Assembly: GCA_021793155.1 (NCBI GenBank)
Contig: JAJYTF010000010.1
Coordinates: 62,001 to 126,000, forward strand
Length of the DNA: 64,000 nt
Direction of reading: 5' to 3'
From: Pseudomonadota bacterium
GTDB lineage: Bacteria > Pseudomonadota > Alphaproteobacteria > Rhodospirillales > Magnetospirillaceae
Under the pieces are notes generated by a model that made no database searches, was not told the DNA's origin, and worked only from the letters and a program-made list of their open reading frames with translations. Shown here in pieces: positions 31,257-39,541 of the stretch. Each line of letters begins with the position of its first letter. The first letter of the stretch is position 1. A program made the position numbers and the translations under genes.

Positions 31257-33950
31257 ATGAGCGTTCGCAATCTCTCCAGTCTTTTTCGCCCAAGGTCTGT
31301 GGCCGTCATCGGCGCCACCCCGCGGCCCAATGCCGTCGGCGCGGTGGTCATGCGCAATCTGCTGCAGGGAGGGTTTTCCGGCCCGATCATGCCGGTCAAT
31401 CCCAAGCATCAGGCAATCGGCGGAGTGCTCGCCTACCCCGACGTCGCCAGCCTCCCCGTCGTTCCCGATCTGGCAGTGCTGTGCATTCCCGCCGCCGGCG
31501 TGGTCGACGAAATCAAGAAGTTGTGCGAACGCGGCACCCGTGCCGCCATCGTCATGGCCACCGGCCTTTCGGCGACCGAATCCGCCAGCGGAAAAACGCT
31601 GCAGGCCGAGATGCTGGAGGTGGCGCGCCGCTGCCGCATGCGCATCCTGGGCCCGGGTTGCCTCGGCCTGATGGTTCCGTCCATCGGCCTTAACGCCAGC
31701 TATGCCCAGCAGCCGGCGCAACCGGGACGCATCGCCTTCGTCTCACAGTCCTCGTCGCTGTGCACGGCAGTACTGGACTGGGCGCGCCCGAAAGGGATCG
31801 GCTTCTCACATTTCATCTCGGTGGGCGATTGCGCCGATGTCGATTTCGGCGACCTGCTCGACTATCTGGGATCCGATCCCTCGACCCGGGCGATCCTCCT
31901 CTACATCGAATCGATCCATCAGCGCCGCAATTTCATGTCGGCTGCCCGCGCCGCCGCGCGCAACAAGCCGGTCATCGCCGTCAAGGCCGGGCGGGTGCCG
32001 GAAAGTGCCCGCGCCGCGGCCTCCCACACCGGCGCCGTAGCCGGCGCCGACGCCGTCTACGACGCGGCACTGCGCCGTGCCGGCATGTTGCGGGTGTACG
32101 ACCTGGAAGAAATGTTCACCGCGGTCGAAACCTTGTCGCGCTCGCGGCCGCCGCGTGGCACCAAGCTGGCCATCGTCACCAATGGTGGCGGTGTCGGCAT
32201 CGTGGCGGTGGACGAACTTGTCGAAATCGGCGGCAAGCTGGCCGAACTCAGCCCCGAGACCATGGCCAAGCTGGACAGATTCCTGCCCGCCTTCTGGTCG
32301 CACGGCAACCCCGTCGACACCACCGCCGACGCTTCGGGCGAACGTTATGTCCGCGCCCTCGACGTCCTGCTCGAGGCCCCCGAAGTCGATTCGGTGCTGG
32401 TGATGCACACGCCGACAGCCATCACCTCCTCCAGCGAAATCGCCGAGCAGGTGATCAAGACGGTCAAGTCGCACAAGGCCAATGTCATGACCTGCTGGGT
32501 CGGACAGGAGCAGGTCGGACCGGCCCGGCGCACGCTGCGCGAGGCCGGCATCCCGACCTACGAGACGCCGGGCGCCGCCGTCCATGCCTTCATGCACCTG
32601 GTGAATTACCGGAAGAACCAGGAAATGCTGATGGAGACCCCGCCTTCGGCGCTGGCCGATTTCACGCCGGCCACCGCCACCGCCCGGCTGGTAGTGGAAA
32701 ACACCCTGGCCAGCGGCAACGAGTTCATGAGCGAACCCGAAGCCAAGGCGGTATTGTCGGCCTACGGCATCCCGACGGTGGAAACCCACATCGCCCGTAC
32801 GCCGGCCGACGCCAGCCGCATCGCCGCTCGGATGGACGGCCCCATCGCATTGAAGATCCTGTCCCCGGATATTTCCCACAAATCGGATGTCGGCGGCGTC
32901 AGGCTGAATTTGTCCGGCCCATTCGAGGTGGAAAAGGCCGGCAACCTAATGCTGGAACGGGTCGCCGCCACCTTCCCCGAGGCGCGGATCCATGGCTTCA
33001 CCGTCCAGCGCATGGCGCGGCGTTCCGGCGCGCAGGAAATTATCATCGGCGTCACCACCGACCCCATCTTCGGTCCGGTCATCATGTTCGGCCAGGGCGG
33101 CACCGCCGTCGAGGTGATCAACGACGCAGCCATCGGCCTTCCCCCCTTGAACATGAGCCTGGCCCGCGAATTGATCCAGCGGACCCGCGTCTGCAAGCTG
33201 CTGCAGGGATACCGCGACCGGCCGCCGGCCGACATGGACGCCATCTGCATGTCGCTGATGAAGATCTCGCAACTGGTGATCGACATCCCCGAGATCGTCG
33301 AGATTGACATCAATCCGCTATTCGCCGACGCCGAGGGCGTGATCGCCGTCGATGCCCGCATCCGCGTTACCGCGGCGCCGGCCAATTCCGACCGCCTGGC
33401 CATCCGCCCCTACCCCAAGGACCTGGAAGAGATCATCGTCCTCAACGACGGTAGCAAGGTCCTGGTCCGTCCCATCCGCCCCGAGGACGAGCCGAACCAC
33501 CACATCTTCGTCTCCAGGCTGACGCCCGAGGACATCCGCTTCCGCTTCTTCGGGCTGGTGGGCGAACTGCCTCATTCGGAAATGGCCCGCCTCACCCAGA
33601 TCGACTACGACCGTGAAATGGCTTTCGTCGCCGTGCCCCTGGACAACGCCGACAACGAGACCTGGGGTGTGGTGCGCACCATGAGCGACCCCGACAACGA
33701 ACGGGCCGAGTTCGCCGTGGTCGTCCGCTCGGATCTGAAGGGCACCGGACTCGGGCGCAAGCTGATGTTGAAGATGATCCGCTATTGCCGGGCGCGCGGT
33801 ACCGGGCAAATCATCGGCCAAGTGCTGACCGACAACACGCGCATGCTGAAATTCGTCGAGAGCCTTGGCTTCAAGCGCGTGCGCCTGGTGGAGGGCGATA
33901 TCGTCGAAGTCATGCTCGACCTGCGCACACCAGTGGCCGCCACGGTGTAG
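31257..33950 (+). CDS. Acyl-CoA synthetase (NDP-forming)-like / GNAT acetyltransferase fusion (Pat-like)
   Basis: 897 residues. Order: CoA-binding Rossmann domain (RPRSVAVIGATPRPNAVG at the start; about 1-130), succinyl-CoA-ligase-like domains (to about 460), an ATP-grasp domain (about 490-700; ILSPDISHKSDVGGVRLNL, GVTTDPIFGPVIMFGQGGT, DINPLF) and a GNAT domain (about 735-890; FAVVVRSDLKGTGLGRKLM). This is the architecture of Pat/PatZ protein lysine acetyltransferases that inactivate acetyl-CoA synthetase. In those proteins the N-terminal part is a regulatory, non-catalytic sensor. The ATG 31257 was chosen since MSVRNLSSLFRPRS begins the domain; an upstream in-frame ATG at 31215 is less likely. 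Confidence 0.9.
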   Translation: MSVRNLSSLFRPRSVAVIGATPRPNAVGAVVMRNLLQGGFSGPIMPVNPKHQAIGGVLAYPDVASLPVVPDLAVLCIPAAGVVDEIKKLCERGTRAAIVMATGLSATESASGKTLQAEMLEVARRCRMRILGPGCLGLMVPSIGLNASYAQQPAQPGRIAFVSQSSSLCTAVLDWARPKGIGFSHFISVGDCADVDFGDLLDYLGSDPSTRAILLYIESIHQRRNFMSAARAAARNKPVIAVKAGRVPESARAAASHTGAVAGADAVYDAALRRAGMLRVYDLEEMFTAVETLSRSRPPRGTKLAIVTNGGGVGIVAVDELVEIGGKLAELSPETMAKLDRFLPAFWSHGNPVDTTADASGERYVRALDVLLEAPEVDSVLVMHTPTAITSSSEIAEQVIKTVKSHKANVMTCWVGQEQVGPARRTLREAGIPTYETPGAAVHAFMHLVNYRKNQEMLMETPPSALADFTPATATARLVVENTLASGNEFMSEPEAKAVLSAYGIPTVETHIARTPADASRIAARMDGPIALKILSPDISHKSDVGGVRLNLSGPFEVEKAGNLMLERVAATFPEARIHGFTVQRMARRSGAQEIIIGVTTDPIFGPVIMFGQGGTAVEVINDAAIGLPPLNMSLARELIQRTRVCKLLQGYRDRPPADMDAICMSLMKISQLVIDIPEIVEIDINPLFADAEGVIAVDARIRVTAAPANSDRLAIRPYPKDLEEIIVLNDGSKVLVRPIRPEDEPNHHIFVSRLTPEDIRFRFFGLVGELPHSEMARLTQIDYDREMAFVAVPLDNADNETWGVVRTMSDPDNERAEFAVVVRSDLKGTGLGRKLMLKMIRYCRARGTGQIIGQVLTDNTRMLKFVESLGFKRVRLVEGDIVEVMLDLRTPVAATV

Positions 33951-34385
33951 TGCGTCACACCGGCTCATGCGCGGCCGGCGAAGAGCTCGCAAGCCAGGGC
34001 GCGGATCACGGGGACCGGCCATCAGGAAGACGGCGACTTTCGGTATCCGGTGCATTCTTCTTGAGCGCCGGAGCCAACCACAGGCCGTTGTACGAGCGTT
34101 CCATGCCGTAGGGCGGATCGTTGAGCATGATAACAATCGTCATGCAATCCTCACGGCAACTCAGCACTCAATAAATCTATTGAATGAGCCGGATCGCGCC
34201 GCGATGCCTGTCAAGCTCCGCCCCGAACCAAGGGGGCCGGCACAGCCGAGTTTGCGCTTTGTGAATGTCAAATCGCCTCAGTAAAGACATACGCCTTTCG
34301 GTGGTTCTTATTGCTCGGTTGACACTTATGGCCCACAATGGGTTTGTATGTCTTAGGCCGATCAACAGAAGGGGCAGTCCGGCCA
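33951..34385. other. Intergenic stretch with a gene remnant
   Basis: 435 bases between the Pat-like gene and motA. A DsrE-like remnant occupies 34006-34143 on the minus strand. The remainder has no supported gene. A TTGACA sequence lies at 34319-34324, upstream of motA, but no convincing -10 follows at the right distance. Confidence 0.6.
34006..34143 (-). pseudogene. DsrE/DsrF-like family remnant, frameshifted and truncated
   Basis: From an ATG with GAGGA upstream, the minus strand reads MTIVIMLNDPPYGMERSYNG, then LWLAPALKKNAPDTE. This matches the N-terminus of small DsrE-family proteins (…NDPPYGxERSYNxLRLAxAL). After about 34040 the frame reads nonsense to a TGA at 34006, while the +1 frame continues with VAVFLMAG, the expected next strand (family: VFLMADAV). 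One net frameshift therefore breaks the gene, and homology ends soon after. An intact copy would have about 115 residues. The remaining C-terminal two thirds is missing. Confidence 0.75.
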
Positions 34386-35189
34386 ATGTCGCTTCCAACC
34401 GTCCTGGGCTTCTTGCTCGGCATCGGGTTGTTCCTCGGCTCGATCGTCTTCAACACCGACAATTATTGGGTCTTCCTTCACGCCGCCGGTTTCATCATGG
34501 TCGTCGGCGGCACTACCGCAGCCACCTTCGTCGCGTTCGAACCCCGTTACGTGTTGCAGGCGATGAAGATCATGACTTCGATCTTCTTTCAGCAGAAGGT
34601 CGGGCGCGCCATCCTGACCAACGAAGTTGGCCGGATGATCCGCTGGGGTTACATGGTTCAAAAGGCGGGCCTTCCCGGGCTCGAATCCGACGCCAAGAAG
34701 TTGCGGCAAGAAGATCGATTCCTGGCTTTTGGCATCGACTTGGTGATTTCCGGCTACACCGGCCAGGAAGTCCGCGAAATTCTGGCCAACACGATCGAGA
34801 CCACCTTCCACCGCCATCTCGTGCCGGCGGAAATCCTGCGCAACATGGCCAACAACGCGCCGGCCTTCGGTATGATCGCCACCCTGGTCGGGCTGGTGAT
34901 CATGCTCGACCACATGGGCACGGATCCGTCCAAAATCGGCCCCGGCATGGCGGTAGGCCTGCTCGGCACCCTGTACGGCGTCACATTCGCCCGAATCATC
35001 CTGATGCCGACCGCCAGCAAGGTTCAGCAGCGCGAGGAGATTGTCCGGTTCCGGCAATACCTGGTGGCGGAAGGATTGGCCCTGTTGGCCGAACGCCGCA
35101 GTCCGCGCTACATCCAGGACAAGATGAACAGCTTCCTCGATCCCGCGCTGCACTTCGACATCGACAAGATGCTGCGCAAACAAGGCTGA
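34386..35189 (+). CDS. motA: Flagellar motor stator protein MotA (PomA-like)
   Basis: 267 residues, four transmembrane segments (about 3-20, 32-50, 155-175, 185-205). Conserved MotA features: VGGTTAATFVAFEP, the cytoplasmic loop, NNAPAFGMIATLVGLVIML and MAVGLLGTLYGVTFARIILMP with the proline/threonine of TM3-4. It forms the ion channel of the stator with MotB. The N-terminus MSLPTVLGFL starts at the ATG 34386; an earlier ATG at 34338 is out of keeping with the family. motB follows after 4 nt. The size and motifs fit PomA/LafT-type stators, possibly Na+-driven, but the ion is not decidable here. Confidence 0.92.
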   Translation: MSLPTVLGFLLGIGLFLGSIVFNTDNYWVFLHAAGFIMVVGGTTAATFVAFEPRYVLQAMKIMTSIFFQQKVGRAILTNEVGRMIRWGYMVQKAGLPGLESDAKKLRQEDRFLAFGIDLVISGYTGQEVREILANTIETTFHRHLVPAEILRNMANNAPAFGMIATLVGLVIMLDHMGTDPSKIGPGMAVGLLGTLYGVTFARIILMPTASKVQQREEIVRFRQYLVAEGLALLAERRSPRYIQDKMNSFLDPALHFDIDKMLRKQG

Positions 35190-35193
35190 CCGC

Positions 35194-35853
35194 ATGTCCA
35201 TCAAGCCGCCAGTGAAGCCGGAGGAAAAAGAAGACTGGCTCATGTCGTATGCCGACATGATCACCCTGGTCATGGCGTTCTTCGTCCTGCTCATCTCGAT
35301 GTCTCACATCGACCCGGTGAAATACGAACAGGTCAAGGGGGGAATGGCCCAGGACATCGGCAAGCGGGAAAGCACCCAGCCGATCAAGCAACTGAAGACC
35401 GAAATGGGTCAGTTGATGCGGGGAATGAAGATCGACGACACCCAGGTCGCCATCGGTACCGACGACCGGGGGCTGGTGTTGGATTTCGACGCCGGCACGT
35501 TTTTCGAACCGGGATCGGCCAAGCTGAAGGACCAATTCCTGCCGGCTCTGACCAAGATGGCCGAAACCCTGAATTCGGCCCGCTATTCCGCTTTCCAGAT
35601 CGAGGTGGCCGGCCACACCGATGACACTCCGGTGAATACGCCGCAGTTCCCATCCAACTGGGAACTGTCCACCGCCCGGGCGACGGCGGTCGTGCGCAAG
35701 CTCATCCAGGACGGCATCACACCAACGCGGCTCAGCGCTTCGGGTTTCGCCGATACGCAGCCCAAGGTGGCCAACCGCGATGTCAACGGCAACCCGCTGC
35801 CGATAAACCAGGCAATCAACCGGCGCGTCTCGGTGCATATTTTTCCGCGCTGA
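35194..35853 (+). CDS. motB: Flagellar motor stator protein MotB
   Basis: 219 residues. An N-terminal cytoplasmic stretch, then one transmembrane helix with the ion-binding aspartate D21 (WLMSYADMITLVMAFFVLL). The periplasmic OmpA-like peptidoglycan-binding domain (about 85-219) contains GTFFEPGSAKLKDQ, VAGHTDDTPVNTPQFPSNWELSTARATAVVRKLI, LSASGFADTQP and QAINRRVSVHI. The gene lies 4 nt behind motA. It anchors the stator to the cell wall. At 219 residues it is shorter than enterobacterial MotB (308) but normal for compact types. Confidence 0.94.
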   Translation: MSIKPPVKPEEKEDWLMSYADMITLVMAFFVLLISMSHIDPVKYEQVKGGMAQDIGKRESTQPIKQLKTEMGQLMRGMKIDDTQVAIGTDDRGLVLDFDAGTFFEPGSAKLKDQFLPALTKMAETLNSARYSAFQIEVAGHTDDTPVNTPQFPSNWELSTARATAVVRKLIQDGITPTRLSASGFADTQPKVANRDVNGNPLPINQAINRRVSVHIFPR

Positions 35854-35932
35854 CAAGGCCTTGACGCCGTCATCCCGTTGCGCCAGCGTGGTGTAGGCGC
35901 AACCTGCGCAGGCTGGCATCGGATCGCAGACA

Positions 35933-36169
35933 ATGACGAAAGCGAAGACCGTCGCGTCGGTATCGTTCCTCGACAACCATAGCATCAGCATGGACGTGGA
36001 AAATGTCGTCGGCATTGCCATCGGCACCCCGATGAAGCTTGGCGACGGCCAATGGTTCTGCGAGATGATCGTGCGCTCGGCCAACGGGACCCTGGCCGTG
36101 CAGATGCTTGCCGACGCGCCCGAGCGGTTCTTCGTCCAAGCCCCGGAACCGTTTTTCGAGCAGGACTGA
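35933..36169 (+). CDS. Small protein of unknown function downstream of motB
   Basis: 78 residues, not recognised. MTKAKTVASVSFLDNHSIS starts it, then VENVVGIAIGTPMKLGDGQWFCEMIVRSANGTLAVQMLADAPERFFV. It is predicted to be mostly beta, soluble and without signal peptide; similar small proteins occur in Rhodospirillales genomes (recollection, unverified). It starts 79 nt after motB and ends 1 nt before the following membrane protein gene, so it looks part of the motAB operon. No good Shine-Dalgarno is seen. Confidence 0.6.
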   Translation: MTKAKTVASVSFLDNHSISMDVENVVGIAIGTPMKLGDGQWFCEMIVRSANGTLAVQMLADAPERFFVQAPEPFFEQD

Positions 36170-36170
36170 C

Positions 36171-36761
36171 TTGGAGTTCTGGACCGTAACTCTCATCAGC
36201 CTGGCTGCCGGACTTGTCCTAGTCATCGGGGGAGCCCTGGTCGTCCACATGGGGGCGCTGGTCAAGAGCGCTTATCAGTTAAAAATTGAAATCAAGGCCG
36301 AAATGGACGACGGCCAGAAAAAGATACATGAAGACGTCGACAAGAAACTGCGCTGGATCAAGCGTGATCTCATCGAGGAAATCGACAAGATCAAGGCCGG
36401 GCTTCAGGCCGACCACCAGCGCCGGGTCGCCGAAACCACCGCCGCGGTGGAGCAACGTTTGGGTGCCGCCGCCGAGGAATGGCGCAACGACAGAATTGAA
36501 ACGCTGAAGATCCTCGACGGCCTGCGTCATGACGTATTGGTGCTGGACCAACGCCAACGCGGCCTGCGCCGCGAGCAGTCGGCGAAAGCCGAGGTGCTGC
36601 AGGCGCCCCCCCCCAACCCCGCACAGACCAGGCCCTCCACCGGTGAAAGGACAGCTCCGGCGCAGACCGGAGAAGAACTTCCGCCTTCCGCTGCCGAGCC
36701 TCTTATGCCGCCGGCCGAGCCGCAAAGCGCAGCGCCCGATCCGGTTCCCACATCCATCTGA
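36171..36761 (+). CDS. Membrane-anchored coiled-coil protein of unknown function
   Basis: 196 residues if started at the TTG 36171; the only other upstream candidate is an ATG at 36108 inside the previous gene. AGGA lies 5 nt before the TTG. Residues about 4-28 form one transmembrane helix (VTLISLAAGLVLVIGGALVV), followed by a long charged coiled coil (about 35-130; EMDDGQKKIHEDVDKKLRW, RDLIEEIDKIKAGLQADHQRRVAETTAAVEQ) and a Pro/Ala/Glu-rich tail. It follows the motAB-78-residue gene set and ends at a strong hairpin. Function unknown; a role near the stator is only suggested by context. Confidence 0.7.
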   Translation: MEFWTVTLISLAAGLVLVIGGALVVHMGALVKSAYQLKIEIKAEMDDGQKKIHEDVDKKLRWIKRDLIEEIDKIKAGLQADHQRRVAETTAAVEQRLGAAAEEWRNDRIETLKILDGLRHDVLVLDQRQRGLRREQSAKAEVLQAPPPNPAQTRPSTGERTAPAQTGEELPPSAAEPLMPPAEPQSAAPDPVPTSI

Positions 36762-36774
36762 GCAGTTGGTCTTT

Positions 36775-36813
36775 GCCCCTCGCCGGGCTGAATGGCCCGG
36801 CCCGGCGAGGGGC
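36775..36813. terminator. Terminator hairpin of the motAB transcription unit
   Basis: Perfect 13-bp stem (GCCCCTCGCCGGG and complement) with a 13-nt loop, 14 nt after the last stop. Confidence 0.8.
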
Positions 36814-36855
36814 TATGCCACCCTGGTGCAGTGACCCCTTCTGATTGAGTCACCG

Positions 36856-36910
36856 CGCTAGTGGTCCGCCCCAGACGCTTGGTCCCCAAGCGCCTGGATC
36901 AGGCGGCCCA
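36856..36910 (+). repeat. Dispersed palindromic element, copy 2
   Basis: 55-bp element with the hairpin CCAGACGCTTGG / CCAAGCGCCTGG (one mismatch) at about 36871-36897. It matches the reverse complement of 25796-25850 at about 45 of 55 positions. It lies between two convergent genes. Confidence 0.75.
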
Positions 36911-36925
36911 CCAACCAATTGAATT

Positions 36926-36977
36926 GTGGTGAAAATTCGACGGCTGGTGGCGGTACCATCCGTCGGATTTTCACCAC
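36926..36977. terminator. Long hairpin at the 3' end of the AbrB-family gene
   Basis: 18-nt arms (36926-36943 and 36960-36977) pair except for one mismatch; loop 16 nt. The right arm's outer end is the AbrB stop-codon region. On the minus strand it follows the stop and probably terminates that gene. Confidence 0.75.
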
Positions 36978-37999
36978 TAGGAAAACCGGGTGATCAGCTT
37001 GGCGATTGGTGGTCCGGTCAGGACCACGACGAAGACCCGCACGGTTTGGACGGCCAGGACGAAAGAAATATTCACCTGGCTCGAAACGGCAAGGATCGCC
37101 ATCGAGCCGAGACCACCCGGACTGGTGGCCAGATAGGCGGTCAGCGGGTCGACATGGAGTAGCCTGGTCAGGGCCCATGCGGAGCCCGCGCAGAAGCCGA
37201 TCAGCATGAATGTCGCCAGCAAGACACGCGGCAGAGCGCGCCATACATGGACGATGACCTCGCGGGTGAAATCAAGGCCGATATGCCACCCCACCGCGGT
37301 ATAAGCCGCCCCCAGCAGCCATTGCGGCAACGTCATCCTGACGATTCCATTCGCCTGAAGCAGGACGCCCGCAAGCATCGAGATGAGCAGGGGGCCCGCC
37401 GGAATGCGGAGACGTCGCCCCGCCACGCCGCCGAAGGTGGCCACGCCGAAGGTCTTGAGCAGTTCCCTGAATGAACCGGCGGCAACCGGCGCCACCTTCG
37501 GCAGCGCCAGGGTCGCCATCGTCGCCGGCCCGAAATGGGGCAGAAAGCGCGAAACGACGGATGCGCTGAGGACCACGATGGTAAGCCGCAGATATTGCAT
37601 GAAGGCCACCAGGCGGGCATCGGCCCCATATTCCTGGGCCATCGCCACCATGGCGCTGGAACCGCCGGGCGACGAGCCCCAGGCGGCGGTGGCGGCCGGC
37701 AGGACATTCAATCTGGCCAGGGTCCAGCCGGCGAGCGCCCCGGCGGCAATGGTGGCGGAAATCACCACGAGGATGGTCGCCCAATCATGCCATACCGTGG
37801 CCAGGATCGAGGCATTCATGTCACTGGCCACCAGACAACCGATGATGGCCTGCGCACAGGTGAACGCCCATGGGGGAGATTGCAGTTTTGTTCCGCCGAC
37901 GCCGAAGCCAATGGCGGCGATCATTGGCCCAAGAAGGAATGCCGCCGGCAAAGTGGCACGTTCGAGACCCCAGGCCAGCGGCAGCGAGGTTGCGAGCAA
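36977..37999 (-). CDS. AbrB-family (AbrB/MtrD duplicated-domain) membrane protein
   Basis: 340 residues, about ten transmembrane helices in two related halves. Family hallmarks are AWGSSPGGSSAMVAMAQEYGADARLVAFMQYLRL and the mirrored LATSPGGLGSMAILAVSSQVNISFVLAVQTVRVFVV. The family is annotated AbrB (PF05145) and is of uncertain function, possibly transport. The start is not firm: the first in-frame candidate is TTG at 37999; a CTG further up would add about 11 residues (ANRIKSWAT). No ATG lies between the upstream in-frame stop and the first helix. The gene stands alone on the minus strand. Confidence 0.85.
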   Translation of the reverse strand: MLATSLPLAWGLERATLPAAFLLGPMIAAIGFGVGGTKLQSPPWAFTCAQAIIGCLVASDMNASILATVWHDWATILVVISATIAAGALAGWTLARLNVLPAATAAWGSSPGGSSAMVAMAQEYGADARLVAFMQYLRLTIVVLSASVVSRFLPHFGPATMATLALPKVAPVAAGSFRELLKTFGVATFGGVAGRRLRIPAGPLLISMLAGVLLQANGIVRMTLPQWLLGAAYTAVGWHIGLDFTREVIVHVWRALPRVLLATFMLIGFCAGSAWALTRLLHVDPLTAYLATSPGGLGSMAILAVSSQVNISFVLAVQTVRVFVVVLTGPPIAKLITRFS

Positions 38000-38232
38000 T
38001 GTCGCCCACGACTTGATTCGGTTTGCGATCAGGATGATTCACCCTTTGGTCGTTGTCGCCGGTTCAAATGCGCGGCTGCGATCATCGACCATATGGGGTG
38101 CCGGAAGACGGTAACAATCAGGTTTCTCGCCAGAGAGCGGACTGCGGTACTGAAACACAATGAAACCGAGACGCCTTATTCCCGTCACAGCGGCGGATTA
38201 TGGTGGATGCCGTGGAACGACAGGAGGAAACA

Positions 38233-38562
38233 ATGTTCCGCAGAATCGCATTCTCCACCGCCGTCGCCACCGCCCTGGTGGGCGCACCGATGACTTCGGC
38301 GTTCGCCTACGATCACTGGCACCGGGGCCCCGGCCTTATCGGCGCCGCAGTCCTCGGCACGGCCGCCGTGGTCGGTGCGGCCGCCGCGATCGCTACGGCA
38401 CCGCTGGCTGCCGTCGCCGTTCCCGCGCCGGTCGTCGTAGCCCCTCCGCCGGTCGTCTATGCGGCACCGCCGCCCGTCGTCTACGCGGCACCAGCGCCCG
38501 TCGTCTATGCGGCACCAGCCTACGCATATGCGTATCCCTATGGTTACTACCGGGTTCGGTAG
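38233..38562 (+). CDS. Small secreted Pro/Ala/Tyr repeat protein
   Basis: 109 residues. AGGAGG lies 7 nt before the ATG. A signal peptide (about 1-25, ending MTSAFA) is followed by YDHWHRGPGLIGAAVLGTAAVVGAAAAIA and then three copies of a PPVVYAAP/PAPVVYAAP repeat and YAYAYPYGYYRVR. A hydrophobic glycine/alanine stretch (about 36-58) may embed it in the membrane. Such proteins occur in many alphaproteobacteria as probable envelope proteins without known function. It stands convergent to the IclR gene. Confidence 0.78.
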   Translation: MFRRIAFSTAVATALVGAPMTSAFAYDHWHRGPGLIGAAVLGTAAVVGAAAAIATAPLAAVAVPAPVVVAPPPVVYAAPPPVVYAAPAPVVYAAPAYAYAYPYGYYRVR

Positions 38563-38612
38563 GTAGACCGATTGCTCAAGGTGCGCGCGGGCACCCGTCC
38601 GCGCCCTGCCCC

Positions 38613-39452
38613 TCAATCCGCCTCAGGTACCGCCAGCCGCGGCACGCGGCCGCCAAGGCGCCGCGACAGCAGGCGGGCGAGTTCGCTGACCGAGGCAGCC
38701 AGTTCGTCCAGATGGCCGTCGGCGTGGATCGCCAGGGTGCTGACGGCCACCGCAGCAACCGCGTGGCTGCCGGTAGCGTCGAAGATCGGTGCGCCGACGC
38801 AAACCATCCCTTCACGGGTTTCCTCACGGTCTACGGCGTAACCACGCCGGTGCGCCTCGGCCAGGTCACGGCTCAGGCCAGCCAGGTCGGTGTGGCTGTG
38901 CGGCGTCAGCGCCGGCAGCGGGCGCGCGTCGAACAGCTCGCGCAGGCGCGGTTCCGGCAGCGTGCTGAGCAACGCCTTGCCCGAGGCCGTGCAATGGGCC
39001 GGTAGGCGCATGCCGATGCGATAGGTCACGCCTAGCGGCTGCACGCCGTTGCGGCAGCCCACATAAACCGTGTCGGTGCCATCGAGGACCGCCAGCACCA
39101 CCCCTTCCTTACGCAGCGTGCCCAGCTCGTCCGTGGTGCGGACGAACTCCTTGGTGATGTCGGTGGTGTTGAGATAGGTGTGCGCCCAGTCGAGGACGCG
39201 CGGCCCCAGGGCATAGCCCTGCTCGGTGCGGCGGACCAGATTTGTCGAGACAAGGCTGGTGCACAAGGCCAGCACGCTGCTCTTGGGCAGGCCGACCCGC
39301 TGAGTGATCTCGGCCAGCGTCAGGGCTTCGCCGCTGGCCGCCAGCAAATCCAAGATCTGCACGCCGCGGAACACGGCGGGGACCGAGCCCTTCGGGCGAT
39401 CAGGCTCGTCTCGTTCGACCTTACGGCGAGTATGGGGGGATGCTTTTTTCAT
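38613..39452 (-). CDS. IclR-family transcriptional regulator
   Basis: 279 residues. The winged HTH (about 25-95) contains [22 protein letters not shown]; the IclR effector domain follows (about 110-270), with [36 protein letters not shown] and [11 protein letters not shown], all standard. It is divergent from mmsA and the Liv operon. A perfect inverted repeat (39482-39517) lies between the two genes and is the likely operator, so the regulator probably controls both itself and mmsA. The effector ligand is unknown, presumably a substrate or intermediate of the adjacent pathway. Confidence 0.94.
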   Translation of the reverse strand: MKKASPHTRRKVERDEPDRPKGSVPAVFRGVQILDLLAASGEALTLAEITQRVGLPKSSVLALCTSLVSTNLVRRTEQGYALGPRVLDWAHTYLNTTDITKEFVRTTDELGTLRKEGVVLAVLDGTDTVYVGCRNGVQPLGVTYRIGMRLPAHCTASGKALLSTLPEPRLRELFDARPLPALTPHSHTDLAGLSRDLAEAHRRGYAVDREETREGMVCVGAPIFDATGSHAVAAVAVSTLAIHADGHLDELAASVSELARLLSRRLGGRVPRLAVPEAD

Positions 39453-39481
39453 TGACAGGCGACGAGCTCCGTGGGCGAATC

Positions 39482-39517
39482 GTTCAAAATACAGAATGCA
39501 AGTTCAGTATTTTGAAC
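39482..39517. promoter_or_regulatory. Probable IclR operator in the divergent promoter
   Basis: Perfect 11-bp arms GTTCAAAATAC (39482-39492) and GTATTTTGAAC (39507-39517) with a 14-nt spacer, in the 74-90 bp between the iclR-type gene and mmsA. Size, AT-rich arms and location fit an operator for divergent control. Confidence 0.7.
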
Positions 39518-39541
39518 AACAACAATATGAACGAGGCGCCC

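Noticed and set aside
34260-34340. Sigma28-type flagellar promoter before motA (TAAAG near 34281)
   Set aside because: No GCCGATAA-like -10 occurs at the expected spacing. The TTGACA at 34319 also lacks a good -10.
36108-36170. ATG 36108 as start of the coiled-coil membrane protein
   Set aside because: It would overlap the upstream gene by about 60 nt with unrelated Arg/Ser-rich residues. The TTG at 36171 has a ribosome-binding sequence and begins just before the membrane helix.
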